Source: Xenopus tropicalis
Taxonomy: Eukaryota; Chordata; Amphibia; Anura; Pipidae
Direction of reading: 5' to 3'
Assembly: GCF_000004195.4 (NCBI RefSeq)
Contig: NC_030677.2
Span: 41,169,142 to 41,233,141 of the forward strand
DNA length: 64,000 nt
Shown here: one piece after another, positions 1-11,859 of the stretch
Layout of the letters: every line of letters starts with the position of its first letter
Numbering within the stretch: the stretch's first letter is position 1
Made by a program: the position numbers and the translations under genes
Notes under the pieces: generated by a model
Database searches by the model: none
What the model was told of the DNA's origin: nothing
What the model saw: the letters and a program-made list of their open reading frames with translations, nothing else

Positions 1-1106
1 GAGCATCTGGTGGGCTCACACAAAGCACCACACTGCAAGTCCCTGGGCTTAATCAGCCAATACACCCCGTGCTGTTCGGAAACAATGCAAAACTACTGGC
101 AGCATTAACATGTAGCATCTCGGAGATAGTAGGAAGATGCCTGTTGCTTTCATTCCTTGCATTAAGTTATTCCTTCAAATTCTGTTAAGCTATGTAACTT
201 TGTGCAGGTATGTGTGGATCACTAACAATGACCAGAAACAAACAACAATGGGGCTCGGGTCCATAGTTACCTCTGCAGTGAGGGGTTGAACATCCTATAG
301 GATAGTTATTGTACTTCTGCAGATTTAGCCAGGTTGCTCGATGTCAGGTCTGTGAGATACTGTTTAAACCACACACATGCATGGCCAAGTTGCAAGGATC
401 AAACCATTCCACATACATCCTACTGATCTCATTACTATAGACGGTAACAAAAAACATGGTTATGCTATGAACCATCCATTCTGGTGCTAATGCAACTGAG
501 GTCATTTAATCAAAGTGATCCATTTAAAGCCCCAAACCTGGCCACACAGTCGTCCAGATTCATCACAAATAAGACCACATGTATCCAGAGTTGCCTAAAA
601 TACAACCCACAGAACATTATGCATATATGTTTGCTCTGAGCTGAGAGTCTGTGCCCACATCACGACATACTCAGTCATGTAAAGACATTTAGTTTAGCTA
701 TCTCATTCACTAATATTTATATCCAAGTGTTAAAACACATGGAAATATGTCAGCTCTCCCCTGTTTGTTTGCTCCTTATTTGGTGTATGCTATTTTGTTC
801 TGCGTGCCTCTGATGGTGATAAAGAGAATTCACTGGATGCTTGTAAAGGACGGTGCTGAGGGATGAAGAATCATTTCCTCCGTGCAATGTGTATACCATA
901 GAGGAGCTGTCAGTTTTACCAATTACACAATTATAGTTCTAGGAATTTTGCAGTCCTTGCTCTATGAAGGTTTATGGACATCCTGACACCGAGCAGCTGG
1001 CTTTGCTATGGCCTCGCACATATAAACCTTGCACATTAGGAAAAGGCATACCAGCGTGGTACCGCAATTAAAAACATGTTCTTAATATCAGATTGTTGTG
1101 TAACAG
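1..1106. other. no gene recognised
   Basis: AT-rich non-coding sequence, presumably intron or 3' part of the minus-strand gene. No clear repeat. Confidence 0.6.
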
Positions 1107-1411
1107 CAGGTATGGGACCCATTATCCAGAATGCTCGGGACCTGGGGTTTTCCGGATAAGGGATCTTTCCGTAATTTGGATCCCCTACCTTAATTCTACT
1201 AAAAAAATTATTTAAACAGTAATTAAACCCAATAGGATTGTTTTGGCTCCAATAAGGATTAATTATATCTTAGTTGGGATCAAGTACCCTTTTTATTATT
1301 ACAGAGAAAAAGGAAAATGTTAATTATTTGATTAAAATGAAGTCCATGGGAGATGGCCTTTCCGTAACTTTCTGGATAATGGGTTTCCAGATAAGGGGAC
1401 TGATACCTGTA
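1107..1411 (+). mobile_element. frog MITE (acaggtatggga family)
   Basis: Starts caggtatgggacccattatcc and ends with the imperfect complement, ggataatgggtttccagataag...gatacctg. The interior holds cccaataggattg, ttagttgggatcaagtac and attattacagagaaaa, shared with the copies at 6421 and 9458 and with the 113-bp satellite. Superfamily not assigned. Confidence 0.8.
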
Positions 1412-1589
1412 TTACATTTATAGAACATACACAAAATATCCATCAGTAAACAAACCAACAAACCAATACATACCACCCAGCAAAAGGCAAAAAGAGATAA
1501 AGGCAGATACTCTGGATAAGAGAATGCCCCAAAGTTTCAGCTCAAATGCCTTTGTCAATGGAACTCTAGTGAACATAGTACAATCCACG

Positions 1590-1690
1590 GGTTTTATACC
1601 TCGTATGGCGCCAAAAAACTTTACAAAAACTGTACAAGCGCGCGCTCTCCTCTTCCCGGGTACCATGGAAACCTTAGCACCTAAATTTAT
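1590..1690. promoter_or_regulatory. CpG-rich promoter-like patch with X-box-like site
   Basis: A short patch (tggcgccaaaaaact, caagcgcgcgctctcctctt, cccgggtaccatgg) stands out in AT-rich DNA. ggtaccatggaaacc resembles the RFX X-box (GTTGCCATGGTAAC). On the minus strand gtataaaac looks like a TATA box and an accATGg Kozak start opens a short frame with a possible donor (CGAG|GTATAA). Function is inferred only; it might be a repeat. Confidence 0.25.
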
Positions 1691-1715
1691 TTTTTACGTG
1701 TGGAAATCATTTTAA

Positions 1716-2856
1716 AGAGCAAGTAAATCTTAACCTGGAGTGCCCTCCATTACTCTAGTTATTGCTATGGCCTTCTTCTTTGCACCCTGAAATAAACTCC
1801 AGCATTTCTGTAGACGCTTCTTAAGAATCTCATTTTCACGTAGTCTGTATTATTCAAATCCCTTTATTTTATATAAGCAAGAAATCATGCGAACCCAAAC
1901 GTGATTCCACTCACAGAATCTGGTAGCGTTTACCTAGAGATTCCTAGAGACTCCAGAATGTATGGGTGGAGCAAAATGTTATTGTTGGCCGGCACTTCTC
2001 CATATGTCTGTTCTACCGAAATTAATAATGAGTAAGAAAAATGGGGAAATTAAGTGTGTTCACTACCCCCATGAAAAGATATGGGGATAAAAATGTAGTG
2101 ATATCCTTATTTAGCTCTATAGTTTATAGGGCCCCATGTTACAGTAATAATAAAAATATGTGCTTAACCTCAGAAGATATACTTGTGTGTCAATTCAGAA
2201 GCAATAAACAAGCAATTAATATCACATAATGGTATGTAACAGCTGTATGCTCTAAAACAGACACACGCAAGAAAGGACAACTTTCATATGAAATTGTTTG
2301 GCATCTTGGGATGGGCAATATTTTTTGGCAGGAATGGATTTGCGGCAAAATTCTCTGTTTCACCGTCAGTGAACTCTTTCTGCTATACTACAGCAAAATT
2401 TCACCGCATAATTTTTTGCAATGAAAACACTTGGGAAATTTGTTCCACAATTTTGGAGGGAGGTGGTTTTCCTGCCTTCACCCTGAAGATGTGGCTTCTA
2501 CAGTATGTAACCAGAAAACAACAGAGCTACATCCATAATCTCAGAAAAAAGATTTTATACTATAAATATACAGTGTAGGTATTTACTGTATAGAATATAT
2601 CTATAACTGAATAATAACAGCCCACACTCACAGGATTTAATGTTCCAGCACTGAATTGTTAGCTTTCAGCCATGTCCCCAGCCTTTACCAAGGTTCCAAC
2701 AGTCACTTGATCACTTTTTATTGGCAGGCTATGTTTCATTCCTGTCCCGAAACTTAGCCCGGCCTGGGTCCCCAGCTTTTGCCAAGGTTCTACTATTGAT
2801 TTTTTTATTTAAACACCCACTGCTGGAACCAAAAGCTCCACAAATGCAGACTCTTA
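1716..2856. other. no gene recognised
   Basis: Non-coding. Near 2670-2800 a phrase (tgtccccagcctttaccaagg / gtccccagcttttgccaagg) is repeated about 90 bp apart; the ORFs are chance. Confidence 0.6.
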
Positions 2857-3222
2857 GGGGGTGATTTATCAACATTTGAATTAGAATTTTTTTCTCGATT
2901 CGAGTTTATTGCACTAAGATTCGAGTTATAGTTCAAAAACTCATATCTGTTATTTATTAAGTGCTATAAACCCGATACCTCAAAGGTAAACTTCGGCATC
3001 TAAAAACTTGCGAGTTTATATAGAAGTCAAGGGGAGTTGTCCTAGGCAAAGCAAGCCATATTTTCAATTTGAGATATTCAAATTAAACTCAAAAATTTTA
3101 GATATTCGAGTTTTTTTTATTCAAACAAGTTTTCCTTATTAATAAATAAGCAAGCATTTTAAATTTGAGTTTATTTGAATTAGAAAAAAACTCACAAATT
3201 GAAAAACTGATAAATAAGCCCC
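2857..3222. mobile_element. AT-rich MITE with ggggtgatttatca termini
   Basis: Left end aggggg-tgatttatcaa; right end tgataaataagcccct in reverse. The interior is full of attcgagttt-type motifs. A Harbinger-like origin with a TTA/TAA target is possible. Relatives are at 7852 and 16232. Confidence 0.6.
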
Positions 3223-4092
3223 TAATACAATTCGATTGGTTGCCTCTAATTATGAACTACACCCAGGCCCGCTGTAACTGAAAATGTGTCAGTGCCTAAA
3301 TGAACTATTGACTATGTATATTCACATATATGAAAACCACGTGGTTAAAGTAAGTTTACACATTTAAAAAGTTCTGTCACGCCTATACATTTACTTCTGC
3401 CCAATTAATGGTGTTAAGCTCACTAACAGATTAAGTACCATATGTTGCGCTTGAAGACACCCCCAGATCATCACCACTGCACATGTTTCTAATAGTCAAG
3501 ATCTTTTTTCACAACTTCTGCGCACCATTTAAATCTTGTGTTCTTCTAAATATTTGCAAACTGGTACCAGATGCTTACGAATGGCACAGTGTTTTCAGAA
3601 CTACCACTGCTACTGATTTACATCTCTTGAGCTGGTAACCAATACCAGCTGCCGGCCAAGGCCTCCTCTTCCTAAAGGCTGTAAGTTCTTACAAGCTGAT
3701 TTCTTTATTCTGTCTGTCGCACATTTACCCCTCATTAATAATCACTGGGAAGATTACTGACTTATAAATACTGAAATCATCATCATGATACACAAAGTAA
3801 AAGCATGTGGTTTATACACATCTTGACAAGTCTGAGCTGCACAATACAAAACACAAACCTGATTAGATACAGTATAGATTTCATGGAATACTGCAAACCT
3901 CAGTCTGCTACTGCCATATAAACAGACAAATATACCTGCATCTGGTTGTTTACATGCCAGGGGGACTACAAACTACTTTTGGGATCTGAGATAATATACT
4001 GTAATTATTATTGTGCTTTTGTCTATTGATGCCCTGAATAACCACACTATTTATTGAATGTACACTCACTGATTTTGTCAGACTGGAATCTT
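3223..4092. other. no gene recognised
   Basis: Plain AT-rich sequence; no repeat ends or splice signals found. Confidence 0.6.
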
Positions 4093-4335
4093 TAAGGGCT
4101 CTGGCATACGGGGAGATTAGTCGCCCGCAACAAATCTCCCTTGTTGCGGGTGACTAATCTCCCTGAAATGCCATCCCACCGGCGAAAATGTAAATTGCCA
4201 GTGGGATGGCATACGCGGCGCCAAGGCAACTTCCGCAATTTCTCCATTGTCGCGGGCCATGGCATACATGGTGCCGCGATTTCCCCAAAATCGCGGAAGT
4301 TGCCTTGAGAGGTACATGTTTGAGAGGTGCCTTGA
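4093..4335. mobile_element. foldback MITE (ggctctggcacacgggg family), one end degraded
   Basis: Starts taagggctctggcatacgggg and agattagtcgcccgcaacaa, with nested palindromes (tgccatcccaccggcgaaaatg). The right end degenerates into gagaggtacatgtttgagag duplications. Confidence 0.65.
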
Positions 4336-5252
4336 GAGGTGAAATGGTACATGTTTACGTTGGCCTTTTGGACAACAAAGAGCAGGGCCCACTGACACTC
4401 ATAAATATCTCACCTAAACCCCTATTAGTGTTATTAATGACAATTGGCATCACTGCTACTCCCACTGCTTCAAGGAACTGGAAAGCATTAAGCTGGCAAA
4501 AGCAATGAATCCCTTAGACCCCCCCTACTAAGTTGCCATTCCTTCAAGCCCTTCACTACACTGTGTGTCATGAGGGATTTAATGTGGGTCTCCAAGATCT
4601 ATTATAACTGATTGCCTGTGGCCTTAAACTCTACTGTATGCAGCAAATGGGAATATAAAAGAAGGAAATTAAAAAGAGATAGCCCCTATTAGAGAAAGTT
4701 ATGGTTGCTGTCGGTGATGCCAATATGATAAATTAGATTGTTTACAATGTCAGGTTCACAAAACAGATCTGCAAATACAGGCCCAGCTTACAATATAATT
4801 TCAATGAATAGGTGGGTCGGAAAAGCCACACTAGTACGAAACTTCTCCTTGGAATGTTGATAACTTACACATACTGTACCATCTTATCCTATAACCATCT
4901 TAAATATGCTTGCAAACACTTCTAAACTTCATATAACATCCTCGCCTCTTGGAATTAATGCTTGTTTAATAGTAATTCCCCCACTTTTCAGTCATGGAAC
5001 TCTATATCCTCCCAGTTTAAATTATTGTCTCAACCTGAGTTCTGCATCCTGTATCCTGGCTATATATCCTCTCTTATCCCATTTTTCTTAGAGCTTTATC
5101 CTGTGTAACTTCCTATGTCCTGTGTCACATCTTTTATCGTGTCTCTGACTGAATACAAATAATTCAATTTTAAAAACTCAAAACATCACAGTGGTGCCAA
5201 AAATCTAGGAATATAAATAAAGTTAAAGATATATAGTAAGAAGTGTACTTAC
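4336..5252. other. no gene recognised
   Basis: Non-coding, lies 3' of the 34-bp exon candidate on the minus strand. Confidence 0.55.
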
Positions 5253-5286
5253 CAGCCCTCTCCTTTTCAGAAATAGCTGGCATTGT
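5253..5286 (-). CDS. candidate 34-bp exon
   Basis: Acceptor (ctcctatttaccttgcag|ACA) and a near-perfect donor (GGCTG|GTAAGT) on the minus strand flank 34 bases. The frame that keeps phase 0 reads TMPAISEKERA plus one base. The upstream sequence is also open in this frame, so a longer exon using an acceptor at about 5320 is possible. It would be the most 3' exon of the split gene visible here; no terminal exon or poly(A) site is recognised to the left. Confidence 0.4.
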
Positions 5287-5496
5287 CTGCAAGGTAAATA
5301 GGAGATACAGGGGATCAGAACACTGAAGACTTGCAGATAATAATATTATATGTTTTTCTATAATCTTAGGTTCAGACTGTGAGCTTGCCCCCCCCCGGGT
5401 TTGACGCCTATACCTATAACCAAGGGTTGTATTAACCAGTTGATATGGAAATTTAACCATTCTGTGGGACTATGGGGCTTATGTTATAGAAGGCAC

Positions 5497-5812
5497 AGGT
5501 GCTCATTTATCAAAACTGGGCAAATTTAACCCATGGCATCCAATAAACTGGGCAAATTTAACCGATGGCAACCAATCACATTGTTGCATTTATTGTTTTA
5601 CCTGCAGCTGTAAAATACAAGCCAATCACTTGATTGCTATGGGTTACTACCCATGTGCAAACTTGCCCAGTGTTAATAAATGAGCATGACTGAGTTTGCC
5701 CAGGAGCAGTAACCTCTAGCAAACCAATTAGCAGGTAGAATTCACTGGTCACCTGTTTAAAAGAAAACATCTTATTGGCTGCTGTGAGTTACTGCTCCTT
5801 ATTATAAATGGG
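5497..5812. mobile_element. MITE with gcaaccaatca motifs
   Basis: Starts gtgctcatttatcaaaactg and ends ctgctccttattataaatgg. The interior has aactgggcaaatttaacc twice in tandem and several ccaat(c/t) repeats. Fragments of the same family lie at 42824-42945 and 61780-61880. Confidence 0.55.
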
Positions 5813-6297
5813 GGATAGAGTTTATTCTTACTAAACATATTCCTTAATGCTGTGGTCAATATACACTGTGGTCACTATACAGCATAATGCCAATTGTCTC
5901 TAATAAACCAGTGAACTGTAACATATCACACAAAATTTTGATATAAATAATTAGTTCAATATAAACTAATGCATTATATACACACAAATACACACATAGG
6001 AATATTTTTCTATGTTCATTTATATATGCTCCATTAGGTCTGGTCTGGATACCACAGAGTTTTTAAAAGAAGCTGAAAACAATAGAACTTGTACTGTGTT
6101 ATGCATTTTCAAACTCTAATTTACAGGCCACTCTCTCACTGAAATTCATGATAACTAATTATAAGAAAAGCAAATTAACAGAAAAGACAACAACAAGATA
6201 TTAGTGTAAGGGGGGCGACAAATGGTCACTGACATATGGCAATTGAACTGAAGGGATTAATTCAATGTATCTATAATCTATAATCTAATTACTATGT
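5813..6297. other. no gene recognised
   Basis: AT-rich stretch between a MITE and the tetranucleotide microsatellite; nothing else seen. Confidence 0.6.

Positions 6298-6356
<59 letters not shown>
6298..6356 (+). repeat. (TATC)n microsatellite
   Basis: About 14 uninterrupted ctat units, which suggests an actively mutating locus. Confidence 0.97.
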
Positions 6357-6420
6357 GACACCTATTAAACATAAACACCAAGCATATAAATTGCTATTTC
6401 AGTATACATTGTTTGGTTGT

Positions 6421-6698
6421 ACAGGTATTGGACCTGTTATCCAGAATGATCGGGACCTGGGGTTTTCTGGATAAGGGGTCTTTTTGTAATTTGGATCTCC
6501 ATAACTTCTGCTAAAAATCATTTATATATTGAATAAACCCAATAGGCTTGTTTTGCCTCCAATAAGGATTAATTATATCTTAGTTGGGATCAAGTACAAG
6601 GTACTGTTTTATTATTACAGAGTAACAGGAAATAATTTTTAAAAATGTGCATTATTTGATGACAATGGAGTCTCCGGATAAGGGGTCCGATACCTGTA
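6421..6698 (+). mobile_element. frog MITE (acaggtatggga family)
   Basis: Starts acaggtattggacctgttat and ends ggataaggggtccgatacctgt, with the family interior intact. Confidence 0.8.
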
Positions 6699-6703
6699 CT
6701 ATG

Positions 6704-7559
6704 GAATTAAATGCCAATGTAAAAACCATATGCAGCTTGCAATATACTTTGAAAATGCTGGTCTATAGGATTTGGGATAGGTACTGGTCATTCTGTACAT
6801 CTGCATGTTACTACATTGCTTGGATTTAGTAACAGCCCTAAGTTTAAATAACCCTTTGGTGTCCTTTCTAAAACTTTGCATTTTGTATTATGTGCCTGTA
6901 TAAAAAAACCTATCAGATAAAAATTGGTTTGTAAAATTGGGTTAATAATGAGCTTTTCCTGCAAGGCTAAAAAACCTCAAATTCTTCTGCATTTCTAAGT
7001 CTGTCGTTAACTCCCACCCACATCAAAATAGTTTTCTATATGTGGCCCTGGAGGATTTAACATCTGGATGCTCTGAGTTCTGCCTCCCACACTATTAGTG
7101 GAAAATAGAAAGATATGAAGATAAACATGGGATCTTTGGAAACATATGTTTGAGAGAGAATATATATATACATATTCACATTCCACACTGCCACACAAAT
7201 TGCTAAATATTTCTTTGCAGGAGCTTAATAAGGATCTAATTTGATGGCCAGTTAACACTATTCTGTCATATCTAAACATATATAAAATAATGTTAGGCTT
7301 ATCTTCAAGTAATAGCTGTCACAGTTATTTCCATTATTCTGATTTTATTAGGAAAATTATTATTCATCAAAACCCAGCATAAGGTAGAACAAGCATATAT
7401 ATTTCAAATTAACTGGATGGCTTCCTACAACCTTAGAACTATCAAAAGCATTTGCACTAAAAGTCTTTTTCTCACTTTCTTCTGATAACTATTCATATTT
7501 ATCAAGTTTTCTAGTATATTTTGGATAAAATGGGTCATACACAGCTAAATCAACGTTAC
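6704..7559. other. no gene recognised
   Basis: AT-rich intron-like sequence downstream (minus strand) of the 31-bp exon candidate. Confidence 0.55.
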
Positions 7560-7590
7560 CTTGCTGCATTGTTTTGTGTAAGCCAGATTT
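7560..7590 (-). CDS. candidate 31-bp exon
   Basis: A strong pyrimidine-rich acceptor (cccttctctaaccctgcag|AAA) and a consensus donor (CAAG|GTAACG) bracket 31 bases. Read in phase 0 from the previous exon it gives KSGLHKTMQQ plus one base. It then does not join in frame to the 34-bp candidate at 5253-5286 (a stop follows), so either another exon lies between, the exon is alternative, or one of the two is not real. Splice signals are the main evidence. Confidence 0.35.
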
Positions 7591-7851
7591 CTGCAGGGTT
7601 AGAGAAGGGTCTGACAACTCATTTATGATTATTTCATTAATATTTATGATGCAGACAGTGCGTGAAAGCCTGAGGTGCGTCTCACACACATTAGCTGACC
7701 CATCATTTTGCTCTGGATCAGTAAAAGATGCCCACGGCACCCTTAAAAAGATGGAGTCCTGGATTCAACTTCAACAAGGGCACTAATTAAATGGCTTGAC
7801 TTTTGCCCATCTCAACTGATTTCTACATGAACTCACAAGCTTTTAGATGCT

Positions 7852-8096
7852 GGATAGTGGTGGGCGAATCTGTCCCATCAAAAATTCACAAAATGCATTG
7901 AAGTCAATGGGCGACATTTCTTTTATAGCCATTGGAGTCTATGGGCATTTCTTCACAGCAAAACCTAGCATTCGAGTTTTTGTGCTTAATAAATACCAAA
8001 CATTTTTTGAAAGTATAATTCGAATTTGTGAATTTTTGTGCAATAAAATTCAAATTGTGGAAAAAAATTAAAATTAAAGTGTTGATATATCACCCT
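7852..8096. mobile_element. AT-rich MITE fragment
   Basis: gtgggcgaatctgtcccatc at the left and gtgttgatatatcaccct at the right, with attcgaatttgtgaattttt in between: a common frog MITE layout. Confidence 0.55.
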
Positions 8097-8154
8097 CATA
8101 GTGTGTGTAAATGTGTTAGTAACCTTAGACTGTAAGCTCCACTGAGACAGAGAC

Positions 8155-8290
8155 CAGGCCCGGACTGGGATTCAAAACAGGTTTTTTGTTTACACAAAGG
8201 CCCAAATGGCCCCCTAACAGTCTAATAAATAGTGACTGTCTATGTCTATGCCCCTCTGGCATTTGGTACAACCCTCAGATTGCCAGTCTG
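8155..8290 (+). mobile_element. hAT-like MITE, degraded
   Basis: CAGGCCCGGACTGGGATTC at the left and cagattgccagtctg at the right are partial inverted repeats. A LINE tail remnant (gactgtaagctccactgaga) abuts it on the left. Confidence 0.5.
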
Positions 8291-8299
8291 ATGTAAATA

Positions 8300-8964
8300 A
8301 CATCTCTGCGGAATATGTTGGCTCTACTGTAAATATATATAACATAAACATAACATAACATAGTAAAACACTGAAAAGGACACATCTATTGAGTTTAACC
8401 TTTTCATATAAATTAAGCCTGTCTAACTGCTAGTTGATCCAAAGGAAGTGAAGACCCCCATCTAAAACCTTTCCATTTTGCCTGCAGTATTAGTAGATAT
8501 GATAGCATATACATCTTTTAGCCCAATACACCATACAGATGAGTCTTATTTGTAAAACCCGAGAACATCCTCTCCTGGAAATGTGGCACAGTTATGAAAA
8601 GGGCACTATAAATGTATTATTTACAGTATTTAAAAAAATGACTTGTTTGTCATCAATAGAAAAATAGAATAAAAATGAAATGCCGGAACACTTTAAAAGT
8701 CTTAAAAAACAATTCACATACAGGAAAACTTCTGTGACGTATTTTATTGTATGTTTAGTAGTGACAGTGGTATATGATGTGTCGGTGCCACAATAAGATG
8801 GTTATAGAGAGAGGAAGCTGTATTTTGAAAAATACTTTCTGTTTTTGATAATGCACATCATTCATTTCAAATCTAGCTGAGGCATAATTCTTAGTTTAGC
8901 ATAATATTTGATAATATTCAGGAAATTGTAATTTCTAGAATATAGAGTTCAGAATTCTGTGAAT
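8300..8964. other. no gene recognised
   Basis: AT-rich; a short aacataaacataacataaca repeat near 8341. Confidence 0.6.
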
Positions 8965-9401
8965 TCTCCTCCTTTCTGCCTGGCTGCCCCTTACATTTGC
9001 AATGCCCTCCCTGATTTCCTCCAGGAGAGAATCCTCCCTCAGTCTTTTTAAAACTAAACTTAAAGACTACCTTTTGGAGCACTCACCCAGCACCTGATCT
9101 GGGAGCTAGCACTTATATTGTACTGTCACCCACTGTGACCTACAGCACTTATATTTGCCTATTTGTGTCTGTAAGTTACCCTCCCATATAGATTGTAAGC
9201 TCTACGGGGCAGGGACCTCCTTCCTCTTGTGTCTTCGACTCTTCTCTTATTGCAACTGTATCTTTTATTTATTTGTGTTTATTGTAATACTTTGTATTTA
9301 TCTATTATCTTAATAACCCCCTGTTTGTATTGATGTATTCTACTGTACAGCGCTGCGTACATAAGTAGCGCTTTATAAATAAAGATATACATACATACAT
9401 T
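8965..9401 (+). mobile_element. L2/CR1-like LINE 3' end
   Basis: The 5' part still reads like the C-terminus of LINE ORF2 (APYICNALPDF, the usual LWNALP motif), followed by gattgtaagctctacggggc and tgtacagcgctgcgtacata, agcgctttataaataaag, and a short tacatacatac tail. Confidence 0.75.
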
Positions 9402-9457
9402 TAAGAGATGGAGGCACTTCTAAAAGAATGGTCACTGGCTAAAAATGTTGATAATAG

Positions 9458-9760
9458 TACAGCTATAGGATCTTTTATGCAGAATGCTTGGGACCTGAGA
9501 TTTTCTGGATTTGGTATTTTTCTGTAATTTGGATCACCAGATTTTAAGAACGCTAAAAATCATTTTAACATTAAATAATCCCAATAGGATTGTTTTACCA
9601 TCAATATTGTTTCATGTAGCTTTGTTTGGATCAAGTACAAGGTACTGTTTTATTTTTACTTTTAAAAATCAGAATAATTTGCTTAAAAAGGATTCTATAT
9701 TCCTATAATTTGGAACTTTCTGGATAATAGGTTTCCATATAAACGATCCCATACCTGTAC
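9458..9760 (+). mobile_element. frog MITE (acaggtatggga family), diverged
   Basis: Starts tacagctataggatc and ends acgatcccatacctgta; the interior keeps cccaataggattg and ggatcaagtacaaggtac. An older copy than the one at 6421, judging by substitutions. Confidence 0.75.
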
Positions 9761-9877
9761 TGCAAAAGGAGACAAAGCTGTTATGATTGCAATGGGAAGA
9801 CCACTTTCTTTTGGGATTTTATATATATTTATATATTTCCCTTCAACTTGTATACACATTGAAGTTTGTAAATACTT

Positions 9878-10144
9878 ATGAAGAAGAACAGGAGAACCAA
9901 ATGTTTCCTATTGACCTGTACTGGAAATATTGCTGCTTCTGGAATTGTTGCACACAATCCTGCCAAGGACTACACCAGCGGGGCCTTGGGGCTCAACTGC
10001 CAGTTCATCCCCGGTACTAAGCACAGACAGAGGGTGAACAAGGGAAAATCACTCCTGCTCGCCAGAGCCAAGATTTTAGTTGGTTTCACAAATGGGCAAT
10101 GTGTAACCCTATCTGTAAAAGTCGATGGAAATTTAAGAATTTAA
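9878..10144 (+). pseudogene. possible retrocopied or element-derived ORF fragment
   Basis: An 88-codon open frame whose middle part (about 9930-10075) is GC-richer than its surroundings and has a protein-like composition (AHNPAKDYTSGALG, NKGKSLLLARAKILVGF). It starts just after a MITE and ends at a TAA. There are no convincing splice sites, and I recognise no domain. The sharp change in base composition suggests an inserted piece of a coding sequence. Confidence 0.3.
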
Positions 10145-10145
10145 G

Positions 10146-11261
10146 ATTTAATAACAGTTTAGGTAACCCCTTCTTCTTAGTTGCAACAATACTTATGTCT
10201 TGGCTATTTGCTATGATGTAGAATGCATGTGTTTATGTTGTACATATGAGGAATGTTTTACAGCTCCTAAATCAAAACCATTCCCATGAGAAAAGTTTAA
10301 ATAGCTTTCTGTTGTTGTGACAAGATATCATCTGATATGCATTAAACTGCTATTTTACTGCCTTCTGTGGCAGCCCTCTGATCACAAGTGCTAATATTTT
10401 GCAGCCCCATATATAACAGTAATCTGGGAGAATATATTTAGAAGAATGTAATTTACATACAGCTTGTCATTTAAAATAACTATCAATATCATTGGTTAAA
10501 AAAGAATGTAGCAATTTATAATCCAAAGACGTATGGTACAATTGTGTTGATTCCTGTTTCAACATTTATTTTACATCGTGTGCAAGAGTTACTGGCACCT
10601 TCAAGTTGACGGTAATTCCAGTGGGCTATGTCAATAGGACAGGGAATGATACGTAAATATCACAATGACAAACTTTGGAAGCATTTGCGGCTGATGCAGC
10701 AAAACGTACAACTGCAATAGCATTCGTTTGACATTAAAGTGCACAAATACCTTGACATGCAAGCAGGAGAATAAGGGTCAAAACTTTAACATATAAGATC
10801 AGATTTTTAGCATCAGCCCAGGGGTCTTAGGGGTCTAAAGTAAGAGATTATATACAGTGGGGGTGCCTAACACATTGCTGCATTGAACTTGAATGTTCCA
10901 AGAAAGGGTTACATATACATCAATCTGAATAGTGAAAATCTGAACCTCCCTTGGCCAGTATTCCTTTAGGGTCCAAATCAAATGATATTCAGACTACCAG
11001 CAATGTAACAGGATTTTTAGTTTTTTGGGTAGGATAAAATTGAGTGCTGTTGCAGTCCCGTGCAATCCATTGGGAAACAAAGACACTAATTACTGGGGTC
11101 TGCATTTACAGAACCCTGGTATTCCAAAAAACAGCTGTAAAGAATTTAAGAGACCTCTCTGTAAATTTCAAAATGTCTAAAGGGGACAAACAATCAAATT
11201 AGGATGGCGGGTATAGGCACCGTCAGTTCAAGACCACATCAAGAGCTGAGGAGGTCCACAA
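10146..11261. other. no gene recognised
   Basis: Non-coding; no repeat ends identified. Confidence 0.55.
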
Positions 11262-11412
11262 AAAATGAAACCTGCCCAATCGAGATCTGCCTGATTTCAG
11301 GGCAAATGTTGGTCGGGCAGGCCCGTTGTTAGTGTTCATACACAGGCCAAAAAGCTGCCGATAAAGGTATTGATATCGGCAGCTAGAATTGGCCCGTGTA
11401 TGGCCACCTTAA
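11262..11412. mobile_element. MITE fragment (ccatacac family)
   Basis: gttcatacacaggccaaaaa, the palindrome gctgccgata...tatcggcagc and ggcccgtgtatggccacctt. Related remnants at 22860-23060, 31140-31260 and 38580-38650 share a tgtatggcc or ccatacac end. Confidence 0.45.
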
Positions 11413-11787
11413 GGCTAGAACTGTACAAGGTAGAAGTAGAAATGTTTGTGGCTAAACAAATATAAAAATGTGAATGGGAAGATTGGGTCTCAAGGCTTAA
11501 AACCCAAGTCTGGCTCTAGTAACAGTATATACTCTGTCTCAAAGAACGAGGCTGGGTTTCAGGCTGTGAGCAGAATATGAGGTTATAGTTATAAAACAAA
11601 TTACAATAGCAAATTATTAAATCATCAAGCAATGTTTTTAGAATTCTACTTTTACTAATCAGAGTTGCAAGCTAGAGAAAGCTCTGCCTTAACGGCTCAT
11701 AGAGATGAAATCGATTGGAGTAGACTGTTTATAGATAGTGAGGTATAGAAATGTAAAATTTGATTTATTTGATTTGATTTATTGCTC

Positions 11788-11818
11788 CTGAGGAAGCGTG
11801 TAGTTAAACACGTGAAAC
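11788..11818 (+). ncRNA. hammerhead-like core, CTGAGGA...GAAAC
   Basis: CTGAGGA fits the CUGANGA core exactly. It is followed by a stem (cgtgt/acacg) with a 6-base loop and then tGAAACGCGTT. The first stem II pair would be A-T instead of G-C and one base is bulged, so activity is doubtful. The following AT-rich ~350 bp may be the 3' part of the element that carried it, but its borders are not visible. Confidence 0.4.
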
Positions 11819-11859
11819 GCGTTGAGCTTTGGAGGACACTCCGATTGTTTTTACTTATA

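Noticed and set aside
1418..1666. An 82-codon minus-strand ORF as a membrane protein
   Set aside because: Its hydrophobic end overlaps intron-like AT-rich sequence; only the CpG patch at its start is notable.
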